Source: Bacteroidota bacterium (lineage in GTDB: Bacteria > Bacteroidota > Bacteroidia > Bacteroidales > F082). Taken from it: DNA of 42,554 bases. Shown here piece by piece: positions 16,676-24,528 of this stretch (its first letter is position 1; each line of letters starts with the position of its first letter). The translations under genes and the position numbers were made by a program. The stretch lies in the NCBI GenBank assembly GCA_003232915.1, contig QIKE01000147.1, positions 1 to 42,554 of the forward strand, in the 5' to 3' direction. The notes beneath the pieces were generated by a model. The model worked only from the letters and a program-made list of their open reading frames with translations, did not search any database and was not told where the DNA came from.

Positions 16676-17770
16676 ATGATACCTCGTATTATTAAAGATA
16701 AAGTAAATTGCGAATTATCATTAAAAAGGATGATTATCATTCTTAGTAGGGGCAGAGTCGGAAAAGCCATCTTTCTCTATGAGTTATGAACAAAAAAAAG
16801 CAATGTTATAATCTTTAAGGGAGATGAACCCGACACAAAAGATAGACTACGCATTACATTTATATAGTTGAATTTTTTTTTAAGGTAAAAATAATGATGG
16901 TTGATGAAGCACTGTTTATTCCCGATATAGAAATTACACTGAAATTGAAAGCTGGTTATATTCCTGAAGTACAGTTATTTATTTACAGTTCATTATCCAT
17001 TGAGATGGCCATTAAAATAAACGAACCGTTGACAGAACGCAAAATAGGAATGTTTTTTATACCCTGTTTCTTTCAAAAAACGATCAATTATCACGGACTT
17101 ATTTGAGAAAAATTATTTTTATCTACACGCATACTTGATGGTTATTATCCCGACATCATTAACAATTGAGGGTATAAAATAAAGTTGTTAAAAAATCGTA
17201 ACTATTCAGCCGGTTTGTAATGCTAAATATAAACTTGATACTATAAAACTGATTTAATAAATATTCAAATATTATTTCATAATAAAATTTTATTTCATTG
17301 ATATTCTGTAGGTAACGTTTTGTTGAAATTTGATTAAAAAATATTAATGCTATAATGTTCAATGTGTTAACTATGTCATTTCGGCTGAATAGTTACGAAA
17401 AATCTTATGGGAAGTTACCATTATAAAGATATTCTTTCCTTAGGTGAAATTAAAAGACCAGTGATTTTCGACAAATTGTTGGAAGTACTTGCGTTGCAAG
17501 TAGGTAGCTAAATTTCATGCAACAAACTGAGTAGAATGTATGGAACGGATAAGGATACAGTGAAACAGTATATTGATTTACTGGAAAAGTTATTTATAAT
17601 TTTTCGATTAAATGCGCTGAGTCCCAATGTTAAGGAGTCAAATAAAAAAGGCAAGGAAATTAACTTTTTTGATAATGAGATTAGAAACGTCCTCATTGGC
17701 ATTTTTCAATCTTTTGAAAATAGAACTGACAACGAATCTTTATGAGAAAATTTTATCGTAAGCTGACGAG
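16676..17770 (+). pseudogene. DUF4143-type ATPase pseudogene, interrupted by a 201-bp insertion
   Basis: A nearly complete ATPase can be pieced together. It starts at ATG 16676 (MIPRIIKDKVNCELSLKRMI), has a Walker A relic ILSRGRVGKAIFLYEL, FKGDEPDTKDRL, then in another frame VDEALFIPDIEITLKLKAGY (Walker B area), IKINEPLTERKIGMFFIPCF, INYHGLI, DGYYPDIINN, then the insertion at 17197-17397, then SYHYKDILSLGEIKRPVIFD, LSRMYGTDKDTVKQYIDLLE and RNVLIGIFQSFENRTDNESL. Stops interrupt it repeatedly, including TAA at 17509-17511 and a TGA near 17743 where Trp is expected, and the DUF4143 C-terminal end is missing. The 70-aa and 69-aa ORFs in the track are fragments of this gene, not separate genes. 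Confidence 0.85.
17197..17397. mobile_element. 201-bp MITE-like insertion with 16-bp terminal inverted repeats
   Basis: The left end CGTAACTATTCAGCCG (17197-17212) is the exact reverse complement of the right end CGGCTGAATAGTTACG (17382-17397). AAAAAT flanks both sides (17191-17196 and 17398-17403), consistent with a 6-bp target duplication. The interior is very AT-rich and noncoding. Removing the element and one AAAAAT gives LLKN followed directly by LMGSYHYKDIL in the surrounding ATPase pseudogene, in frame. No transposase in the window is an obvious parent. Single copies of the terminal sequence occur near 40.3-40.5 kb. Confidence 0.8.
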
Positions 17771-17808
17771 TTAATAATCCACTTTTTTAGAAGTTGGTTT
17801 TTGAGCAG

Positions 17809-17991
17809 TTTCTATTTTTTTAAAAAAAACACCGGTTAACGATTTTAGAATCTTGAAGTTTTAATTTACATCTTAAATCTTGGTTCGTTAATTTATATTC
17901 GTCATTCAATTTATCTCAACAAACTAAGAGGTATTGCCAAAGGAACATTGTCACGCCTAAAGGATGTGTCTTTTCAAGTTGAAATAAATTT
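17809..17991. repeat. Direct repeat copy A (partner at 21096-21281)
   Basis: About 180 bp shared with copy B, including an exactly identical 42-bp core (17828-17869; starts AACACCGGTTAACGATTTTA). On the minus strand both copies read as similar peptides (FQLEKTHPLGV, then KLKLQDSKIVNRC), suggesting a decayed coding segment; copy A has a TGA in it. Family not recognised. Confidence 0.7.
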
Positions 17992-18009
17992 TAAAGTTCC
18001 AATTCCATT

Positions 18010-19290
18010 TTATTCTTTCACAAGTTTTTTAACAACTATATTATTATTTCCATCGCTAAAGCGAAGGATATATAATCCTTTGGCAAACTTCTCAAGCGGT
18101 ATGGAAAGCGTCGAACTTTCATTTCTGATATTTTGCTCCCGACTTAGAAGCACCTTTCCAGTAAGCGAAATAAGCTGAATTTTTAGTAAAGTATATTTAG
18201 CCGCCTTTATTCTTAAAATAAGATTGTTACGTACAGGATTAGTAAAGTTAATTTCCGAAAAAGCAGTATTTTTCCATTCGCTAATGCCAAGAGTTTTATC
18301 TACTTTAAGTTTTAATGTTACGGGTAAATGATCGGAATTATTATACAAAGCATTTAAAACATCTGCCGGCACACTAATATTGGGAGGATAATCGTTGATC
18401 GACTTATTAAAATGCTTTCCGTCTTGTCCTACCGGATGAAAGCTTCCTGGAATATAACTTACATCGTGGATTTGGTTTTTAATATCGTTGGAAATAAGAA
18501 TAAAATCAAAACGGTCGTCCATGCCGCCATACGAAGGACATCCGTTCGATTCGCTGTGGGTTGATTGAGTTTGAACATCGCTAAAATTTGTATTGTTATG
18601 CCAATTTCCCATACGGTTTACCGGATCGTTAAACCGGATTGTTTGGTTGTTGTTATACATAAATTGGGTAATGGCAGGTTCCTCATCTGAATAAACGTTA
18701 AAGTCGCCGCTCAACATCAAATTGGTGAAATGGTGGTTCGACAAATAGTCCATAAGGTTTTGCGCCATAATCTTACGTTTGTTTCTGTTTGCAGTACCCG
18801 ATCCGGCTTTTAGGTGAGTTACAATGCAGGTAATAAATGCCGTATCGCCCTGTTCAAGATCGTTTGAATAATAGTATAAAGTATAAATATCAATATCTCG
18901 AATATAGCTCTGGGCTATTACATGTGAGTAAATGCGAAGTTTCTTGGAGTTATAATACAGCATATTTACCAAATAGGAGTTGGCCACTTTTATGAAATTC
19001 GCCTTTTTGTAATAATTAATCCAACCGGTATTTAGCGTATTATCAAGCAAGCGTTGCTGCATTGAAGGCGACGACGACATCTCGTTTACCGTAAATATAT
19101 CGGGCTTAATGTAATGGGTAATTGTTTTTATATAGTTATCTTTGTTGTTCACATTGTTGTTGTTGCTATTGCAATAACCGGTATTGTTGCCGTAATTGAG
19201 CAAATTGTATTGTAAGATGGTAAGTGTATCCTGTGCACTGACAAAATAAAAACCGAGTACAAAAAATATTACTGTTGATAATTTTTTCAT
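18010..19290 (-). CDS. Secreted endonuclease/exonuclease/phosphatase-family protein with T9SS sorting domain
   Basis: 426 aa. The signal peptide MKKLSTVIFFVLGFYFVSAQ is followed by an EEP-fold domain: ILQYNLLNYGNN (first strand), DIFTVNEMSS (metal-binding Glu), LMLSGDFNVYSDEEPAITQF (Asp/Asn pair) and NSDHLPVTLKL (catalytic Asp-His). The C-terminal 85 or so residues (EINFTNPVRNNLILRI, ISLTGKVLLS, FAKGLYILRFSDGNN) are a T9SS type A sorting domain. Substrates of the fold range from DNA to phospholipids and phosphoesters; here an extracellular nuclease or phosphatase is inferred. It is divergent from trkH with 132 bp between them. Confidence 0.9.
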   Translation of the reverse strand: MKKLSTVIFFVLGFYFVSAQDTLTILQYNLLNYGNNTGYCNSNNNNVNNKDNYIKTITHYIKPDIFTVNEMSSSPSMQQRLLDNTLNTGWINYYKKANFIKVANSYLVNMLYYNSKKLRIYSHVIAQSYIRDIDIYTLYYYSNDLEQGDTAFITCIVTHLKAGSGTANRNKRKIMAQNLMDYLSNHHFTNLMLSGDFNVYSDEEPAITQFMYNNNQTIRFNDPVNRMGNWHNNTNFSDVQTQSTHSESNGCPSYGGMDDRFDFILISNDIKNQIHDVSYIPGSFHPVGQDGKHFNKSINDYPPNISVPADVLNALYNNSDHLPVTLKLKVDKTLGISEWKNTAFSEINFTNPVRNNLILRIKAAKYTLLKIQLISLTGKVLLSREQNIRNESSTLSIPLEKFAKGLYILRFSDGNNNIVVKKLVKE

Positions 19291-19304
19291 AGACTAATTT
19301 TTTA

Positions 19305-19312
19305 CAAATGTA
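19305..19312 (-). promoter_or_regulatory. -7 box of the secreted EEP-family gene
   Basis: On the minus strand TACATTTG fits TAnnTTTG and lies 15 bp before the ATG at 19290. The -33 element is not clear. Confidence 0.4.
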
Positions 19313-19385
19313 GTAAGATTATATCATCGCAATATATTTGCAATTTTTCAATTTTTTGAATGCTACATACAGTTTAAAGAAAAAC

Positions 19386-19393
19386 TACTTTTG
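19386..19393 (+). promoter_or_regulatory. -7 box of trkH
   Basis: TACTTTTG fits TAnnTTTG, 29 bp before the trkH ATG. No TTTG at the expected -33 distance. Confidence 0.4.
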
Positions 19394-19422
19394 CCGATAG
19401 CATAAAAAATACAAAGTTACTT

Positions 19423-20886
19423 ATGAAAAAACAACCGATTATACACATCGGAGCGGTTTTACACTTTCTCGGAATACTTGTTATTATCGAAAGCATTTTT
19501 ATGTTATTTGCTGTTTTTGTGGCGTTTATGGTTGATAATACGTCGGTGAAACCTTTGGCACTCTCCTTCGTCATCACCTTAATCACCGGATTTATTCTAC
19601 GGAATGCCACCATAAAATATCATTATGATTCGTTGCAAAAACGCGAAAGTATCATAGTGGTTATTGGTACGTGGGTAAGTATTTCTCTTTTGGGTGTTTT
19701 GCCATATTTGCTCAGTGGGAGTATTACTAATTTTACCGATGCATTTTTCGAAACAGTTTCGGGTTTTACCACAACGGGTTCATCCATTCTTACCAATATC
19801 GAAGCAGTACCCAAAGGCATATTATTTTGGCGTAGTTTGACACATTGGATAGGAGGAATGGGTATTATCGTTTTACTTGTGGCATTACTTCCGTTTTTAA
19901 AAGTAAGTAGCATTTATTTGTTCAACAACGAGGCCTCGGTAGTTATTGCCGACAAAGTAAATCCCCGAATGTTTAAAGATGCCCGTTCGGTATGGTTAAT
20001 TTATGTGGGAATGACAGTTCTCGAAATTATTTTTCTTCGATTTGGCGGTATGAGTTTATTCGAAAGTGCCTGCCAAGCTTTTGCTACTGTAGCCACTGGA
20101 GGTTTTTCGACACGAAATGCTAGCATAGCAGCATTTTCACCTTACATACAATATGTTATCACCGTTTTTATGTTTCTTGCCGGAGCCAACTTCTTTCTTT
20201 ATTTATTGATTATCAAAGGGAGACTTGGACGTGCTTTACACAATGAAGAGTTGAGATTGTATGCCAAAATTATTTTAATTGCGGGTGCAGCACTTACCAT
20301 TATTTTATATGTCAAGCAAAATATGGCGTTGGAAGCGGCTTTCCGCGATGCGTATTTTCAGGTTGTTTCTATTATAACGGCTACCGGTTTTGCTACCGAC
20401 GATTACCTGAAATGGCCGGTTTACGGATGGTTGATTATACTAGGTTTAATGTTCGTCGGCGCTAGTGCAGGCTCAACAGGCGGTGGAATAAAAGTTATCC
20501 GGCATTTAATTTTTTACAAATACCTGAGAATCGGGTTTCGTAAAATTTTACACCCCAATCTTATAGCAAGTGTGCATTATAATAATCACACTCTCGACGA
20601 CGAAACCTTAACAAAAGTTGCTAATTACATTGTCCTGTATATCCTTGTTTTTGTAATTGCTTCGTTGATACTTTCATTGATGAATATCGACCCCGAAACT
20701 TCTTTTGGTTCGGTAATAACCTGTATGGGAGGTATTGGCCCGGGATTTGGAAAGACCGGTCCTTCTTCCAATTTTGCTATGTTACCCGTAGCTGCCAAAT
20801 ATGTTCTTATGTTGATGATGATAATGGGCCGCCTTGAACTTTATACTTTTCTTATAATCTTTACTCCCTTGTTTTGGAAAAGATAA
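19423..20886 (+). CDS. trkH: Trk-type potassium uptake protein, membrane subunit
   Basis: 487 aa with ten or more hydrophobic segments. The four P-loop selectivity-filter regions are visible: SGFTTTGSSIL, FATVATGGFSTRNAS, SIITATGFATDDY and CMGGIGPGFGKTGP. ASAGSTGGGIKVIRHLIFYK marks the cytoplasmic loop linked to gating. TrkH forms a homodimeric channel that imports K+ under control of the peripheral NAD/ATP-binding TrkA. trkA, usually adjacent in this phylum, is not in this window, so it must lie elsewhere or be missing. Start ATG 19423 (MKKQPIIHIGAVLHFLG). Confidence 0.95.
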   Translation: MKKQPIIHIGAVLHFLGILVIIESIFMLFAVFVAFMVDNTSVKPLALSFVITLITGFILRNATIKYHYDSLQKRESIIVVIGTWVSISLLGVLPYLLSGSITNFTDAFFETVSGFTTTGSSILTNIEAVPKGILFWRSLTHWIGGMGIIVLLVALLPFLKVSSIYLFNNEASVVIADKVNPRMFKDARSVWLIYVGMTVLEIIFLRFGGMSLFESACQAFATVATGGFSTRNASIAAFSPYIQYVITVFMFLAGANFFLYLLIIKGRLGRALHNEELRLYAKIILIAGAALTIILYVKQNMALEAAFRDAYFQVVSIITATGFATDDYLKWPVYGWLIILGLMFVGASAGSTGGGIKVIRHLIFYKYLRIGFRKILHPNLIASVHYNNHTLDDETLTKVANYIVLYILVFVIASLILSLMNIDPETSFGSVITCMGGIGPGFGKTGPSSNFAMLPVAAKYVLMLMMIMGRLELYTFLIIFTPLFWKR

Positions 20887-21095
20887 TCCAGCCCGATAAT
20901 TGAATATAGTGTTTAAAACATAAAGCGAATTAATAATTGTCAAAAACCAATAACTGTTTTTAAATAAAAATTTTACTCCACTATGATCCCCCAACTTGAT
21001 CAGCGAATTTACACTAATTTTTTATTTCCCTTCAGGTTAGTAAATAATCCAACCTCAAAAAAAGAGACTTTGGTTTGCCCCTATAGTATGAACAT
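20887..21095. other. Intergenic spacer after trkH
   Basis: No gene supported. The sequence runs AT-rich into the repeat copy at 21096. Confidence 0.4.
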
Positions 21096-21281
21096 TTTCT
21101 ATTTTTTTGAAAGAACACCGGTTAACGATTTTAGAATCTTGAAGTTTTAATTTACCTCTTGAATTGTGATTCGTTAATTGATATGAATCATTAAATTTAT
21201 CTAAACAAACAAAAAGGTTTAGCCAAAAAAACGTTATCATGCCCAAAGAACGTGAGTTTTCAAGTTGAAACAAACAAATTT
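21096..21281. repeat. Direct repeat copy B (partner at 17809-17991)
   Basis: Shares the identical 42-bp core (21114-21155) and about 180 bp of lower similarity with copy A. On the minus strand it carries an open 72-aa frame (21273-21055) reading MFQLENSRSLGMITFFW and KLKLQDSKIVNRCSFKK, which parallels the copy A frame at the amino-acid level. Likely a relic of a repeated coding element; no family recognised. From 21282 to 21636 I see no gene. Confidence 0.65.
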
Positions 21282-21636
21282 ACAATCATTATTTATGCTT
21301 TAGAACTCCATTCAGGTATTTTTATCAGCACATATTTGCAATGATAGTAATTCAATGGTTATCTAAAATATAATATGTTGGTTATCTATGTTAATAGTAA
21401 ATAATATTACATAGGGTGACAACAAAGTATATTACGATATGTTAAAGAGTTTTATAATTACATTAGTGTAATAGTTTGCCAATAATAAAAACAATAGAAA
21501 GGCTTTGTATGGCCTGATTCAATATCACTTGTTAGAAATGTAATTACAATTTAATCGTGGCATATCAGCACCCACACGCCCGCACACCTTATTCAATATA
21601 TCAAAATATTATCTCGTCAACTTCACGCTTATTTTT

Positions 21637-21644
21637 TACATTTG
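21637..21644 (+). promoter_or_regulatory. -7 box upstream of the zinc-ribbon gene
   Basis: TACATTTG fits TAnnTTTG and lies 15 bp before ATG 21660. The -33 box is not recognisable. Confidence 0.35.
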
Positions 21645-21659
21645 CGGTCAATAAAAAAA

Positions 21660-21851
21660 ATGGAATATGTTTGTCCCAAATGCGGCAAAAAGCAATACAA
21701 AGTTGACCAAATATGCACTACAGGAGGTGTTCTTGCTAAAATCTTCGACGTACAAAACAGAAATTTCACCGTTATTTCGTGTGGATATTTCGAACTGTAC
21801 AAACGTCGTACAAATACTATCTGAAACATTGTTGGTTTTTTTACAGATTAA
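21660..21851 (+). pseudogene. YpzJ-type (COG3478) zinc-ribbon protein, truncated by in-frame TGA
   Basis: The frame starts at ATG 21660 (MEYVCPKCGKKQYKVDQICT, then GGVLAKIFDVQNRNFTVI) and stops at TGA 21822-21824 after 54 codons. Beyond the TGA the same frame continues NIVGFFTD to TAA 21849-21851, which matches the usual family C-terminus (a G-N-(V/I)-x-D-F-F-T block); a Gly codon GGA would become TGA by one change. The second knuckle reads SCGYFELYK, whereas relatives have C-x2-C followed by a Y-T-E-(L/I/F)-Y-K block, so about three residues and one zinc ligand also appear lost. The family is a small predicted nucleic-acid-binding Zn-ribbon of unknown function. It is probably inactive. The track's 60-aa version starts too early. 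Confidence 0.65.
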
Positions 21852-21902
21852 GATAGGGGATTTTTATTTTTTTCAAAAAAAATATATATAAACAAAGAGA
21901 AT

Positions 21903-23426
21903 ATGGCAAATCAGGCAGATTTATTAAAAACCATTATTGCACACGCCAAAGAATACGGCTTTGTTTTTCAATCAAGTGAAATTTACGACGGTTTGAGTGC
22001 CGTTTATGACTATGGCCCAAACGGTTCAGAGCTTAAAAAAAACATCCGCAACTATTGGTGGAAAACTATGGTACAGATGCACGAGAACATTGTAGGAATT
22101 GATACTGCCATTTTTATGCACCCCACAGTTTGGAAAGCTTCGGGACACGTGGATGCTTTCAACGATCCTATGATAGATAACAAAGACTCGAAAAAAAGAT
22201 ATCGTGCTGATGTGTTGATAGAAGATTATATTACGAAAATAGAAGCCAAGATTAACAGGGAAATTTTCAAAGCACAAAAACGTTTTGGCACGACCTTCGA
22301 CGAGAAACAATATCGCCAAACAAATCAGCGGGTACTAACCAGCATAAAGAAAATAGATGAGATAAAGGCCCGTCTTTATCCGGCTATGAACAAAAACAAT
22401 ATGGCAGCTATCAAGCACCTCATAGAAGATCTCGGAATAGCTGATCCCGTTTCAGGCTCGAAAAATTGGACAGAAGTGCGGCAGTTCAACCTGATGTTTT
22501 CGACACGAATAGGTTCAACTGCCGACGGAGCCACCGAAATATATCTGCGTCCCGAAACGGCGCAAGGTATTTTTATTAACTATTTGAATGTTCAAAAAAC
22601 AACCAGGATGAAAATCCCGTTCGGTATTGCTCAAACCGGAAAAGCCTTTCGTAACGAAATAGTTGCAAGGCAGTTTATTTTTCGTATGCGCGAATTTGAG
22701 CAGATGGAAATGCAGTTTTTTATCCGTCCTGGAACCGAAATGGAATGGTATCACTACTGGAAAGAAGAACGAATGAATTGGCATCTTTCCATGGGCATTC
22801 CCAAAGAAAAACTTCGTTTTCACGACCACGATAAACTAGCACACTATGCCAATGCTGCCGTCGACATCGAATTTGAATTCCCTATGGGTTTCAAAGAGCT
22901 TGAAGGTATCCACTCTCGTACCGATTTCGACTTGAGTGCACACGAAAAATTTTCGGGAAGAAAGTTGCGCTATTTCGACAGCGAGACCAACGAAAGCTAT
23001 GTGCCTTATGTGGTGGAAACTTCCATTGGTCTCGACAGGATGTTTCTTGCCATGCTAACGAACGCTTATACCGAAGAAAAACTTAATGACGGATCAGAAA
23101 GAGTGTTGATGAAACTGCCTCCACAATTTGCACCATACAAAGTGGCAGTATTTCCACTAACTAAAAAAGACGGCCTGCCCGAAAAAGCTCGTGGAATTAT
23201 GAATAGTTTGAAAAATAGTTTCATGTGTTTTTATGAAGAAAAAGACACCATCGGCAAACGATATCGTCGCCACGATGCCATCGGTACTCCCTACTGCATT
23301 ACAGTCGACTACCAAACCATAGAAGACGATACCGTAACAATCCGCGAACGTAACAGTATGCAACAAGAGCGTGTTTCCATTGATAAAATTGCAGGTATTG
23401 TGGCCGAAAGGTTAAAAGTTGTATAA
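21903..23426 (+). CDS. glyS: Glycine-tRNA ligase (class II, single-chain type)
   Basis: 507 aa, the eukaryote/archaeal-like homodimeric form found in Bacteroidetes rather than the alpha2beta2 form. It starts MANQADLLKTIIAHAKEYGF with the SSEIYDGLSAVYDYGPNG block. Motif 2 is FRNEIVARQFIFRMREFEQM and motif 3 is ETSIGLDRMFLAML. The anticodon-binding domain follows (APYKVAVFPLTKK, RYRRHDAIGTPYCITVDYQT). It charges tRNA-Gly in the cytosol. Full length and intact. It lies 51 nt after the extended zinc-ribbon frame and may share its transcript. Confidence 0.97.
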   Translation: MANQADLLKTIIAHAKEYGFVFQSSEIYDGLSAVYDYGPNGSELKKNIRNYWWKTMVQMHENIVGIDTAIFMHPTVWKASGHVDAFNDPMIDNKDSKKRYRADVLIEDYITKIEAKINREIFKAQKRFGTTFDEKQYRQTNQRVLTSIKKIDEIKARLYPAMNKNNMAAIKHLIEDLGIADPVSGSKNWTEVRQFNLMFSTRIGSTADGATEIYLRPETAQGIFINYLNVQKTTRMKIPFGIAQTGKAFRNEIVARQFIFRMREFEQMEMQFFIRPGTEMEWYHYWKEERMNWHLSMGIPKEKLRFHDHDKLAHYANAAVDIEFEFPMGFKELEGIHSRTDFDLSAHEKFSGRKLRYFDSETNESYVPYVVETSIGLDRMFLAMLTNAYTEEKLNDGSERVLMKLPPQFAPYKVAVFPLTKKDGLPEKARGIMNSLKNSFMCFYEEKDTIGKRYRRHDAIGTPYCITVDYQTIEDDTVTIRERNSMQQERVSIDKIAGIVAERLKVV

Positions 23427-23513
23427 AGAAAGTGTATAGCAAAGGGTGCCAATTTGTTTTGTATGTGATATAAAAGAATTAATGTTAAAGATGTATGAAC
23501 TTTTGATTCAAAC

Positions 23514-23550
23514 AAAAAACCCCTGACCATCATCATCTGACTATCAGAGG
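23514..23550 (-). terminator. Rho-independent terminator downstream of tRNA-Phe
   Basis: Reading the minus strand, CCTCTGA (23550-23544) can pair with TCAGGGG (23526-23520) as a 7-bp stem with one G-U, followed by TTTTTT at 23519-23514. It lies 20 nt past the tRNA 3' end, where a tRNA terminator is expected. Confidence 0.6.
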
Positions 23551-23569
23551 TTTCACTTCCTTTTTTTCG

Positions 23570-23642
23570 TGGTACCACCTGGAATTGAACCAGGGACACA
23601 CGGATTTTCAGTCCGATGCTCTACCGACTGAGCTATGGTACC
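23570..23642 (-). tRNA. tRNA-Phe (anticodon GAA)
   Basis: The reverse complement gives a 7-bp acceptor stem (GGTACCA paired with TGGTACC), a D arm GCTCAGTCGGTAGAGC, the anticodon loop CTGAAAA (GAA), and a T arm CCTGGTTCAATTCCAGG, with discriminator A. CCA is not encoded. The outermost pair of the anticodon stem is U-U. The ORFs called across this stretch are spurious. Confidence 0.95.
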
Positions 23643-23760
23643 CTTTATTTTAGGAGCGGCAAAACTAAGTATTTTTTTATCTCTTCAAAACTTTTTGACA
23701 AAAAAGTTAAGTTAATGGAAAAATTTTCATGTAAATGCTTTTTTCAAAGATTCATAGTCG

Positions 23761-23768
23761 TATTTTTG
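23761..23768 (+). promoter_or_regulatory. -7 box upstream of coaX
   Basis: TATTTTTG matches the -7 consensus, 22 bp before the TTG start of coaX. The -33 box is poor. Confidence 0.5.
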
Positions 23769-23790
23769 CATCTTTTGATATTAGTAGAAT

Positions 23791-24528
23791 TTGGATTTAA
23801 TTATTGACATAGGTAATACTAAAACCAAAATAGCGGTTTTCAATATCAATAAGTTGATATATCGTAAGGAGGTAATTAGTAACTCCGAAAAAGAGTTAGC
23901 ATCGATTCTCAGTAAATATTCCGGTATTTGCTCGGCAATAATTTCTTCCGTAAAAAACGATGATAAATTTTTTGACAAATATCTTTCGCTCAAAAAAGTT
24001 CATTACATAAGGCTTTCTCATACAACGCCTTTGCCTTTTAAAAACCTTTACCAAAGTCGGCAAACTCTTGGCCAAGATCGTATAGCCATTGCTGCTGCCG
24101 CTTGTTCATTATTTCCAGTTGAAAATGTGATGGCCATTGATACGGGCACTAGCATCACTTACGATTTTGTTAACAACCGCAACGAATATCTCGGTGGAGG
24201 CATAAGCCCCGGATTACAGATGCGTTTTTGGGCATTACATACTTTTACCGACAAACTACCGTTAATAAATTTTGAAACGGACAAACTTCCGTTATTGGTT
24301 GGAAGAAATACCGAAGAGGCAATATTATCGGGCGTTTTGAATGGAATGGTAGCCGAAATAGATGGCCTAATTGATGCGTATAGAATAACTTTCGGCGAGC
24401 TAAAAGTAATTCTTGGCGGTGGCGATTATAAATATTTTGATAAAAGATTAAAAAATAGCATCTTTGCACGCCCGAATTTAGTTTTGGAGGGCTTAAAGAA
24501 AATCCTTGATTTTAATGATGAAAATTAG
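23791..24528 (+). CDS. coaX: Type III pantothenate kinase (TTG start)
   Basis: 245 aa. The first step of CoA synthesis, with an ASKHA fold: DIGNTKTKIAVF (phosphate 1), GQDRIAIAAAACSLFP and MAIDTGTSITYDFV (phosphate 2), GGGISPGLQMRFWALHTFTD, and ILGGGDYKYF near the end. The start must be the TTG at 23791: an in-frame TAG stands two codons upstream (23785-23787) and DIGNTKT begins only a few residues in, so no ATG is available. A -7 box lies just upstream. It is first of a five-gene plus-strand run; the next gene overlaps its 3' end. Confidence 0.95.
   Translation: MDLIIDIGNTKTKIAVFNINKLIYRKEVISNSEKELASILSKYSGICSAIISSVKNDDKFFDKYLSLKKVHYIRLSHTTPLPFKNLYQSRQTLGQDRIAIAAAACSLFPVENVMAIDTGTSITYDFVNNRNEYLGGGISPGLQMRFWALHTFTDKLPLINFETDKLPLLVGRNTEEAILSGVLNGMVAEIDGLIDAYRITFGELKVILGGGDYKYFDKRLKNSIFARPNLVLEGLKKILDFNDEN

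Noticed and set aside
21660-21824. TGA read as selenocysteine in the zinc-ribbon gene
   Set aside because: The aligned position in relatives is Gly rather than Cys, and no SECIS-like hairpin is evident directly after the codon.
21738-21890. Alternative frame ORF 21667-21891 as a gene
   Set aside because: It is the out-of-frame shadow of the zinc-ribbon sequence, which has clear CPKC and FDVQN family motifs in the other frame.
23309-23807. ORFs 23309-23599 (minus) and 23616-23807 (plus)
   Set aside because: They run across the glyS end, the terminator and the tRNA-Phe gene and have no family signal.
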